NCBI GenBank assembly: GCA_024635465.1 | Contig: JAGXIS010000060.1 | Location: forward strand, 1 to 5,783 | Source: Bacteroidota bacterium | Lineage (GTDB): Bacteria; Bacteroidota; Rhodothermia; Balneolales; Balneolaceae | Direction of reading: 5' to 3' | DNA length: 5,783 nt | Part shown: positions 1 through 4,535 of the stretch, piece by piece | How positions within the stretch are numbered: the first letter of the stretch is position 1 | How the letters are laid out: each line of letters begins with the position of its first letter | Program-made: the position numbers and the translations under genes | Notes under the pieces: generated by a model | Database searches by the model: none | Told to the model about the DNA's origin: nothing | What the model saw: only the letters and a program-made list of their open reading frames with translations

Positions 1-20
1 GAGATGTGTATAAGAGACAG
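1..20. other. Nextera/Tn5 mosaic-end adapter remnant
   Basis: Bases 2-20 read AGATGTGTATAAGAGACAG, the 19-bp Tn5 mosaic end used in Nextera libraries. The preceding G fits the read-2 adapter, where the mosaic end follows ...CTCGG, better than the read-1 adapter, where it follows a C. Translation into this segment gives the familiar contamination peptides: MCIRDR on the plus strand and SVSYTHL on the minus strand. This is untrimmed library adapter, not genomic sequence. It marks the true end of the biological sequence at about base 21. Confidence 0.97.
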
Positions 21-300
21 ATATAATGATCTCTGTTTTACGGGTCGCCGCAACGGTGCCTTTAATAATGGCATTGTCACTTTCTGTGCCCCCGCTGGTA
101 AAAATGATTTCAGAAGGTTCGGCTCCAAGGGGTTTTGCAATTTTTTCGCGGGCGTCCTCGATGGCGACCTTGGCAGTACGTCCCAATTGGTGAGCAGAAT
201 TTGCATTACCAAAATGACCGGTAAAAAATGGCAACATCTCCTCCATCACCCGTTCATCGACGTTGGTGGTTGACGCGTTATCGAAATAGATTGAGCCCAT
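21..300 (-). CDS. Cysteine desulfurase (NifS/IscS-type, class V aminotransferase fold), N-terminal part only
   Basis: Pyridoxal-phosphate enzyme that takes sulfur from L-cysteine as a persulfide for iron-sulfur cluster assembly or tRNA thiolation, in the cytoplasm. The first 93 residues are present. They show YFDNASTT (residues 5-12, the usual YLDNAATT), GNANSAH (31-37, the usual GNPSSxH) and FTSGGTESDN (67-76), whose Gly-Gly-Thr holds the cofactor phosphate. The PLP lysine and catalytic cysteine lie in the missing part; family members are about 380-400 residues long. ATG at 300-298 is the start: an in-frame stop lies two codons upstream. No Shine-Dalgarno site is visible. The gene is cut by the contig end and would falsely continue into the adapter (SVSYTHL). 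The fragment fits the NifS/IscS branch better than SufS, but the exact subtype (IscS, NifS, or a thiouridylation partner) cannot be fixed. It is divergent from pgk, with 165 bp between the starts. Confidence 0.93.
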
Positions 301-360
301 TATTCAGAGTTTTCTTGTCTTAATTAAATCGTTTGGTACAAAATATTTAAAAAGTCTCTC

Positions 361-388
361 AAAAACAGGGATTATATTCTCTGTTTTT
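361..388. repeat. Imperfect palindrome between the divergent starts
   Basis: Half-sites AAAAACAGGGA (361-371) and TCTCTGTTTTT (378-388) are complementary except for one G·T position and flank a 6-base centre, TTATAT. The element lies 61 bp upstream of the desulfurase start and 78 bp upstream of pgk. It could be a dyad operator serving both genes. It also resembles a hairpin with T-runs on either strand, so a short-transcript terminator is an alternative. No convincing promoter pair was found in the 301-465 interval. Confidence 0.4.
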
Positions 389-465
389 ATTCATTTTTTT
401 TCCAATCACCCGAACTATCCCTTATTTTAAAAGAACACTAATATTCAACTAACAATCAGGTTTTT

Positions 466-1659
466 ATGGCGAAATTGACTTTAAACGACGTTGATCTAAA
501 AGGGAAAACAGTTTTGATGAGGGTAGATTTTAATGTTCCCATCAAAGAAGGGGTAATTTCTGATGATAATAGAATTGTCCAGGCATTGAAATCGATCCGT
601 TTTGTGGTTGATGCCGGAGCAAAATTGATACTAACGAGTCATTTGGGAAGGCCTGCCGATGCACCTGATCCCGAGTTTAGTCTGAAGCCGGTAGCTGATC
701 ATTTGGCAACTTTGGTAGATGCTCCGGTTCACTTTGCAAAAGATTGCATCGGACCTGAAAGAGATAAAGTAGTGTCTGCAGCTAAGATGGGTGAAATTGT
801 ACTATTGGAGAATGTGCGTTTTCATAAAGAGGAGAAGAAAAACGATTCAGAGTTTGCGAAGAAATTATCATCAGGTGCTGATCTGTTTGTGAATGATGCT
901 TTTGGGAGTAGCCATAGGGCTCATGCATCTGTTTCAGGGGTAACAGAATATCTGCAGCCATCTGTATCGGGCTTCCTGCTAGAAAAAGAGATTCGATACT
1001 TGGAGGGCAGTGTAAACAATCCGGACCGACCCTTTGTGGCGATTTTGGGTGGAGCCAAAGTATCAGATAAGATTGGTGTGATTGAAAATCTTCTTTCAAA
1101 AGTGGATAGTATCATTGTGGGAGGTGGCATGACCTACACCTTTTACAAAGCAAAAGGATTGCCGATTGGTAACTCATTGGTTGAAGAGGATAAAGTGGAG
1201 TTAGCCAAAGAACTGTTGGAGAAGGCAGAAAAAGCGGGAGTTAATTTTATGTTGCCGTTTGATTCCGTTGTTGCAAAAGATTTTAACAATGATGCAGAGC
1301 ACAAGGTAGTGGATGAAGATGGGATTGAAGATGGCTGGATGGCGCTCGATATTGGTCCGCAGTCAAGCATTGCTTTTGGAAATCTGATCAAGCAGGCGCG
1401 GACGGTTGTCTGGAATGGCCCGATGGGAGTGTTTGAGATGAGTAATTTTGCGGATGGTACCTTTGAAGTAGCCAAAGCTCTGGCAACGGCAACGGAAGAC
1501 GGAGCTACGACGATCATTGGTGGGGGAGATTCAGCATCCGCGATCAAAAAAGCCGGGTTGGAAGATAAAGTATCTCATGTTTCTACCGGTGGCGGTGCGA
1601 GTTTAGAGTATCTGGAGGGGAAAGTTCTTCCGGGTGTTGCGGCGCTGACAGAAAAGTGA
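466..1659 (+). CDS. pgk: Phosphoglycerate kinase
   Basis: Cytoplasmic glycolytic enzyme that transfers the acyl phosphate of 1,3-bisphosphoglycerate to ADP, giving 3-phosphoglycerate and ATP; reversible in gluconeogenesis. At 397 residues it has the usual bacterial monomer length. The N-terminal, substrate-binding lobe shows RVDFNVP (19-25), TSHLGRP (57-63), ENVRF (115-119) and NDAFGSSHRAHAS (143-155). GGAKVSDKI (195-203) begins the nucleotide-binding lobe, followed by VWNGPMGVFE (315-324), the GGGDS phosphate loop (352-356) and STGGGASLEYLEGKVLPG (373-390). All motifs are intact, so the enzyme should be active. ATG at 466 matches the family N-terminus; only a weak AGG (458-460) precedes it. 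It appears to be a single-gene unit: no gene follows on the same strand before the terminator at 1773-1804. The stop codon lies inside the first unit of a 7-bp repeat array, so the array abuts the gene directly. Confidence 0.98.
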   Translation: MAKLTLNDVDLKGKTVLMRVDFNVPIKEGVISDDNRIVQALKSIRFVVDAGAKLILTSHLGRPADAPDPEFSLKPVADHLATLVDAPVHFAKDCIGPERDKVVSAAKMGEIVLLENVRFHKEEKKNDSEFAKKLSSGADLFVNDAFGSSHRAHASVSGVTEYLQPSVSGFLLEKEIRYLEGSVNNPDRPFVAILGGAKVSDKIGVIENLLSKVDSIIVGGGMTYTFYKAKGLPIGNSLVEEDKVELAKELLEKAEKAGVNFMLPFDSVVAKDFNNDAEHKVVDEDGIEDGWMALDIGPQSSIAFGNLIKQARTVVWNGPMGVFEMSNFADGTFEVAKALATATEDGATTIIGGGDSASAIKKAGLEDKVSHVSTGGGASLEYLEGKVLPGVAALTEK

Positions 1660-1690
1660 GATGTGAGACGTGAGATGTGAGACGTGAGAT
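1656..1690 (+). repeat. Five tandem 7-bp repeats, GTGAGAT/GTGAGAC alternating
   Basis: Units at 1656-1662, 1663-1669, 1670-1676, 1677-1683 and 1684-1690 read GTGAGAT, GTGAGAC, GTGAGAT, GTGAGAC, GTGAGAT. The array can equally be seen as 2.5 copies of a 14-mer. It starts within the pgk stop codon region; the final G-T of the coding frame belongs to the first unit. The units are perfect apart from the alternating last base, which implies recent expansion or copying of a 14-bp unit. There are no spacers, so this is not a CRISPR array. Confidence 0.95.
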
Positions 1691-1694
1691 GTCT

Positions 1695-1750
1695 CTCTAC
1701 TACGCTGACTACTTCGCCGAGGCTGCGTAGACCAAGCAAGCTTCGTAGAG
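1695..1750. repeat. Nested palindrome (REP-like) next to the 7-bp array
   Basis: The outer arms are CTCTAC (1695-1700) and GTAGAG (1745-1750). The inner arms are CTACGC (1700-1705) and GCGTAG (1725-1730). The segment is much more GC-rich than its surroundings. It has no U tract of its own, so it is not a terminator. A dispersed intergenic palindrome of the REP/BIME type is the best description; the copy number in the genome cannot be seen from this window. Confidence 0.5.
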
Positions 1751-1772
1751 CAGGGAAAAGTGAGACATTTAT

Positions 1773-1804
1773 AAGCCTCTCCGTTAAACGGGGAGGCTTT
1801 TTTT
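1773..1804 (+). terminator. Strong Rho-independent terminator
   Basis: AAGCCTCTCCGT (1773-1784) pairs with ACGGGGAGGCTT (1788-1799). The stem is 12 bp with one G·U pair, closed by a 3-base TAA loop and followed by seven T (1798-1804). It is the natural terminator of pgk, now more than 110 bp past the stop because of the intervening repeat module. It isolates pgk from the downstream cassette. Confidence 0.92.
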
Positions 1805-2031
1805 ATGGGGTGGGGTCAAGTAAATGGATGGTTTATACTGAGTTTTTTGGGTGTACATATCTGTAGTTTGTGGTTTCAACGACTATACATTTATCAATAA
1901 AATTGTAAGGAAACGGATAAATGTAGCTCATACAGTTAATCAAAAGTGATTTCAAAGTTTTATTCTGTGAAACGCTGGGGTGTAGCGTAAAATAAGAGCA
2001 ACTAATTTTTGAAATCCGGATAACTGTAACT
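1805..2031. other. Intergenic region before the AraC-type gene
   Basis: No coding sequence is supported here. The stretch is AT-rich and contains the 10-bp inverted repeat at 1886-1925 and a smaller dyad, ACGCT (1972-1976) with AGCGT (1984-1988). A TAACTTTG match to the Bacteroidota -7 element TAnnTTTG overlaps its right edge (2027-2034). The nearest upstream TTTG (2008-2011) is only 15 bp away, shorter than the usual spacing of about 19, so the promoter assignment is weak. Confidence 0.5.
1886..1925. promoter_or_regulatory. 10-bp perfect inverted repeat, possible operator
   Basis: TACATTTATC (1886-1895) and GATAAATGTA (1916-1925) are exact reverse complements separated by 20 bases. Their centres are 30 bp apart, about three helical turns, so both would face the same side of the DNA. 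The site lies roughly 110-180 bp upstream of the AraC-type gene. Binding by a dimeric regulator is an inference; as RNA the 20-base loop would be a poor terminator, and no T tract follows. Confidence 0.4.
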
Positions 2032-2433
2032 TTGTCAAGACGATTTGATTTGAAAGCTCAGATGGCGCAAAAAATATTGAGAGATGACATTGAAGAGCTC
2101 CCTGATGTCAATACCTGGGCAAAAAAACTGGGGATATCTACCCGTTGGTTATCAAAAATAATGAAACAAGAGTATGGCAGTTCTCCGAAAAAATTGCTGA
2201 GGATGAGACGCTATGAATCGATCAGGGAGTGTATTGAAAGAGATCTTGAAATGACGGGGTACTGTATAGCATTAGAGTCGGGATTAAAAGATGAACAGGC
2301 GTTATATAAATTTTTGTCCACACATTATAATACCGGTTTGAAAAAATTACGCAGAGAGATTTGGGCTGAAAAACTTGGAGAGGAAGCAGCAATCTATTTG
2401 CCGAATACTGAAATAGAAGAAACGATACCCTGA
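2032..2433 (+). CDS. Stand-alone AraC-type helix-turn-helix DNA-binding protein
   Basis: Predicted cytoplasmic transcription regulator made almost entirely of one AraC DNA-binding domain. In the 133-residue reading, the first helix-turn-helix spans about 24-62 (VNTWAKKLGISTRWLSKIMK then GSSPKKLLRMRR). The second spans about 75-108, including ALESGLKDEQALYKFLSTHY and the closing LKKLRRE. There is no sensor or ligand domain, unlike typical 250-300-residue family members, and no membrane segment. The start is uncertain. TTG at 2032 gives 133 residues. ATG at 2062 gives 123 and still contains the whole domain; TTG 2032 also overlaps a TAACTTTG promoter-like match, which would favour the ATG. Neither start has a good Shine-Dalgarno site. 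It ends 136 bp before the peptide gene on the same strand, so it is a candidate regulator of the cassette. Its effector and targets are unknown. Confidence 0.82.
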   Translation: MSRRFDLKAQMAQKILRDDIEELPDVNTWAKKLGISTRWLSKIMKQEYGSSPKKLLRMRRYESIRECIERDLEMTGYCIALESGLKDEQALYKFLSTHYNTGLKKLRREIWAEKLGEEAAIYLPNTEIEETIP

Positions 2434-2510
2434 AGGAATATAAAGTTCCTAATTGGGCTAACGAATGTACTTGAACTGATGATTTTATTGAATTTAATTG
2501 GTAGTGAACG

Positions 2511-2531
2511 CCCGTCAAAAAATTTGATGGG
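2511..2531 (+). promoter_or_regulatory. Hairpin/dyad in the leader of the peptide gene
   Basis: CCCGTCAAA (2511-2519) pairs with TTTGATGGG (2523-2531), a 9-bp stem with one G·U pair and a 3-base loop. It is flanked by direct AGTGAA copies (2503-2508 and 2533-2538). No T tract follows, so it is not a terminator. It ends 38 bases before the peptide ATG and could be an operator or a leader hairpin that stabilises a highly expressed mRNA. No convincing promoter was found in 2434-2569. Confidence 0.4.
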
Positions 2532-2569
2532 AAGTGAAAACCAAAAATAAATCATAAGGGAGAAGAAAG

Positions 2570-2791
2570 ATGAAAAAGTTACTCATAACACTACTTCTTA
2601 CATTTGCATTTTCAACTTTTAACAATGGTGTTGTTTATGCCAAAGATTGTGTAGAAAAAGCAGATGTTTGTTATTCAAAATGTGATGATCGATGGGGTGG
2701 GGATACATTCTGGGATGGTGCAGGCAGAAATGTCTGCAAAAGCGGCTGTTTTTTTGCTGAAGCCACATGCATCGTAGTAGCATTATTTTAA
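2570..2791 (+). CDS. Small secreted six-cysteine peptide with mirror-symmetric cysteine spacing
   Basis: Not a family I recognise. The 73 residues begin with a clear Sec signal peptide: two lysines, hydrophobic core about 4-17, and a VYA cleavage site giving A24/K25. The mature peptide has about 49 residues with cysteines at 27, 34, 38, 56, 60 and 67, i.e. C-x6-C-x3-C-x17-C-x3-C-x6-C, which reads the same both ways. Each triplet would lie on one face of a helix. An antiparallel hairpin could therefore pair 38-56, 34-60 and 27-67, around a Gly/Trp-rich turn (RWGGDTFWDGAGRN, 41-54). Mature net charge is about -2, unlike cationic antimicrobial peptides. No double-glycine leader or modification enzyme is seen. 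GGGAG (2558-2562), seven bases before the ATG, is one of the strongest ribosome sites here and suggests high expression. A hairpin follows at once. A bacteriocin, signalling peptide or periplasmic partner of the downstream lipoprotein are all possible. Confidence 0.8.
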   Translation: MKKLLITLLLTFAFSTFNNGVVYAKDCVEKADVCYSKCDDRWGGDTFWDGAGRNVCKSGCFFAEATCIVVALF

Positions 2792-2804
2792 AATGATGTG
2801 AATT

Positions 2805-2848
2805 ATCTGCAAGCATGTTATCGCTAAATGCTTGCAGATATAATTTTT
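2805..2848 (+). terminator. Intrinsic terminator or attenuator between peptide and lipoprotein genes
   Basis: ATCTGCAAGCAT (2805-2816) and ATGCTTGCAGAT (2828-2839) form a perfect 12-bp stem with an 11-base loop. The stem is extendable by T2804-A2840, and AATT segments further out could pair across a 2-base bulge. TTTTT follows at 2844-2848. It begins 13 bases after the peptide stop codon. The downstream genes have no obvious promoter of their own, so partial read-through is plausible: much peptide, less lipoprotein and transporter. The large loop and slightly displaced U tract make it weaker than the pgk terminator. Confidence 0.68.
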
Positions 2849-2874
2849 ACGATAAACAACTAAATATTATAGAC

Positions 2875-3852
2875 TTGAAAAATTATTTTTTTATATATGG
2901 ACTGATGGTTTTGAATATGTTGATGTCAGGTTGCATATCTGATAATCAATCTTTTGAAAGTTTCAATATCTATGATGGATATTATTCAGAAAAACTATTG
3001 ATTCTTGATGAGTTAAATCGAATAGAGTTGGATCTTCAAGATCACATGGTCAGTTCTTTTTTTGTTACACCGGAAAATGAGGTTTATCTGTTTGACCGAT
3101 CTTATGGAATGATCTATAAAATGGATGAGAATGGTCATATCGAATCCAAAACAGGTGGTATTGGCAGGGGCCCGGGAGAATTTATTACAGAAAATGTACT
3201 GACCCTTACCTATTGTGGAACAGACATCTTTTTTGCATTTGATTGGAGTCAGCCCAGGATTCAGGTTTATGATCTCGATTTAAATCTACTTAACCCAATA
3301 ATTCTCAATTCGGTGCCTTACGATGTGAGTTGTGTAAATGATCGGAAATTGGCAGTACTCTATGCATATATGCCAAAAATTGACATCATTTCTTATGAGG
3401 GAGTTTTACATGAAGAACTCGTTCCGGATGTACTATTTGGAGAGAGTAAAGAATCTGTCTTCAGGCATTTTAATTATATCAATCAAAATATTTATGCTTT
3501 GTCATATTACTTCAAGCCGGAGTTATTGTTGGTACACAAAAAAGAGCAAAGTCAAAAAGAGATTGTACTGTCAAAACTGGAGTTTCAAGATGTGCATTTT
3601 GCAGTAAGAAAGGCATCTGTGGTGGGCGATGAATTACACTTGTTTTATATGAATATTAATCGTGATTTGCCTGAGCCTGAATATAAAGTGACGCATGTTT
3701 TTCATAAAAATGATGGAGAGTATTTATATAGTTACCGAATGCCTGAAAGGATTAGTCAACTGCAATTCATTTCCGATCACAGAATTGCAACACTAGAAGA
3801 TTCGCTGAGAACTGTTGCTCTTTATGACTTTAAAATAGAAGACAATGAATGA
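2875..3852 (+). CDS. Six-bladed β-propeller lipoprotein
   Basis: Predicted membrane-anchored, periplasmic or surface-facing lipoprotein of the six-bladed β-propeller (BF3164/NHL-like) type seen across Bacteroidota. From TTG at 2875 it has 325 residues. The signal sequence MKNYFFIYGLMVLNMLMSGC has lipobox MSGC with the lipidated cysteine at 20. GGIGRGPGEF (about 94-103) is the hallmark motif of the family, and repeated β-strand segments such as EVYLFD and IQVYDLD follow. The frame is open back to ATG 2815, but that ATG lies in the left arm of the 2805-2848 hairpin and would add 20 residues before the signal peptide; the TTG start is preferred. No Shine-Dalgarno site is visible for either. The stop overlaps the ABC ATPase start by 8 bp, so translation is probably coupled. 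Relatives are often next to small secreted peptides, so binding the six-cysteine peptide is a reasonable guess. The ligand is not shown by the sequence. Confidence 0.82.
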   Translation: MKNYFFIYGLMVLNMLMSGCISDNQSFESFNIYDGYYSEKLLILDELNRIELDLQDHMVSSFFVTPENEVYLFDRSYGMIYKMDENGHIESKTGGIGRGPGEFITENVLTLTYCGTDIFFAFDWSQPRIQVYDLDLNLLNPIILNSVPYDVSCVNDRKLAVLYAYMPKIDIISYEGVLHEELVPDVLFGESKESVFRHFNYINQNIYALSYYFKPELLLVHKKEQSQKEIVLSKLEFQDVHFAVRKASVVGDELHLFYMNINRDLPEPEYKVTHVFHKNDGEYLYSYRMPERISQLQFISDHRIATLEDSLRTVALYDFKIEDNE

Positions 3853-4525
3853 GATAATTATTGACAATGTCACACTTCAAAAGAGGAACGAGCTCATATT
3901 GAATGACATTAACATTGAGCTAAAAATGGGTCATTCATATTTATTGTATGGGAAAAATGGGGCTGGAAAGACATCACTGTTGAGGTGCCTGACCGGGTTG
4001 GAAAAAAGTTTCAAGGGTAATATATCATATAATGGTGAAGCGTCAGTAGATCAAAACGTAACCTATTTACCGGATACCTATTCTCTGCACGATTCAATTG
4101 AGATTGGGGCATACATTCAAAGTTTTCGATTACTCTATGAATCAAATGGATCATTTGATGCTGAACGATTTGGAAAAACCTATGACATGTTCAACATAAA
4201 CTCATTTCGAAATAAAAATTTTGGCAGTCTGTCAAAAGGAATGATAAAGATGGTTTTTATTACGATAACAATGATGAAAAAGTCAAAAATTATTGTTTTG
4301 GACGAACCGTTTGAAGGCCTTGATATAGTGATGAAAAAGGTTTTATTAGCGCTGTTAATCGATGAAGTATCAAATGGGAAACTACTGATTGTTTCATCGC
4401 ATGAAGTAGCTGAAGTATACAAACAGTTTGATCAATTGATTGGAATAAAAGGGGGCAAAATTACATCGATTTTAAATAGAGAGGAGGTCTTTACCTATGA
4501 AGAACTCATTCATCAAATACTTTGA
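3845..4525 (+). CDS. ABC transporter ATP-binding protein (ABC-2/NatA-CcmA-like)
   Basis: Cytoplasmic ATPase subunit that powers a membrane partner, almost certainly the next gene. In 226 residues it carries Walker A GKNGAGKT (36-43), signature LSKGM (129-133) in place of LSGGQ, Walker B IIVLDEP (149-155) with catalytic E154, D-loop GLD (158-160) and switch His186 (SSHE). The LSKGM form is common in ATPases paired with ABC-2-type exporters such as NatA, CcmA and DrrA. At the Q-loop position the sequence is YLPDTYSL, with D77 where related ATPases often have Q or E. There is no C39 peptidase and no fused membrane domain, so it is not a peptide-processing bacteriocin exporter. The length is typical of a single-domain ATPase. 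It starts inside the end of the lipoprotein gene (8-bp overlap) and ends 6 bp before the permease. Export, immunity or extraction from the membrane cannot be told apart by sequence. Confidence 0.93.
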   Translation: MNEIIIDNVTLQKRNELILNDINIELKMGHSYLLYGKNGAGKTSLLRCLTGLEKSFKGNISYNGEASVDQNVTYLPDTYSLHDSIEIGAYIQSFRLLYESNGSFDAERFGKTYDMFNINSFRNKNFGSLSKGMIKMVFITITMMKKSKIIVLDEPFEGLDIVMKKVLLALLIDEVSNGKLLIVSSHEVAEVYKQFDQLIGIKGGKITSILNREEVFTYEELIHQIL

Positions 4526-4535
4526 CAGATTATGA
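4482..4535 (+). promoter_or_regulatory. Consensus Shine-Dalgarno site plus 12-codon mini-ORF leading into the permease start
   Basis: AGGAGGT (4482-4488) lies inside the 3' end of the ATPase gene, 8 bases before ATG 4497. That ATG opens a 12-codon frame (MKNSFIKYFDRL) that stops at TGA 4533-4535, overlapping the permease ATG (4532-4534) as ATGA. The permease start itself has no ribosome site nearby. Re-initiation from the mini-ORF could set permease translation. The alternative is coincidence: GAG GAG GTC simply encodes Glu-Glu-Val in the ATPase. Confidence 0.4.

Larger units (their letters stand above)
1651..1765. repeat. Small repeat module bracketed by an 11-bp direct repeat
   Basis: GAAAAGTGAGA occurs at 1651-1661 (the pgk 3' end) and again at 1755-1765, 104 bp apart. 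Between the copies lie the 7-bp array and a nested palindrome (both listed separately). The second copy leads into a sixth 7-bp unit, GTGAGAC (1760-1766), and then the pgk terminator. The layout suggests that a small non-coding element inserted or expanded between gene and terminator, duplicating the junction. No open reading frame inside it is long enough to be a gene. Slippage of the 7-bp repeat is an alternative origin for the direct repeat. Confidence 0.55.

Noticed and set aside
4..273. Plus-strand reading frame of 89 codons beginning MCIRDR
   Set aside because: It starts in the Nextera adapter and is antisense to the clear cysteine desulfurase frame.
1143..1547. Minus-strand frame of 134 codons opposite pgk
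   Set aside because: Shadow of pgk: Ser/Pro-rich translation with no domain, while the plus strand encodes every conserved pgk motif.
1656..1690. Possible CRISPR array
   Set aside because: The units are 7 bp and contiguous with no spacers; no cas genes are present.
1684..1866. 60-codon plus-strand frame after pgk
   Set aside because: It begins in the 7-bp repeat and runs straight through the strong pgk terminator hairpin; no protein-like features.
2479..2550. 23-codon frame in the leader of the peptide gene (a second small peptide?)
   Set aside because: No ribosome site, no signal sequence, and its internal repetition merely reflects the DNA hairpin and AGTGAA repeats.
2570..2791. Lanthipeptide, lasso or double-glycine bacteriocin precursor
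   Set aside because: It has a Sec signal peptide, no GG leader, and no maturation enzyme or C39 transporter nearby.
4180..4422. Minus-strand frame of 80 codons opposite the ABC ATPase
   Set aside because: It lies over the signature, Walker B and switch-His coding region of the plus-strand gene; its own translation shows nothing recognisable.
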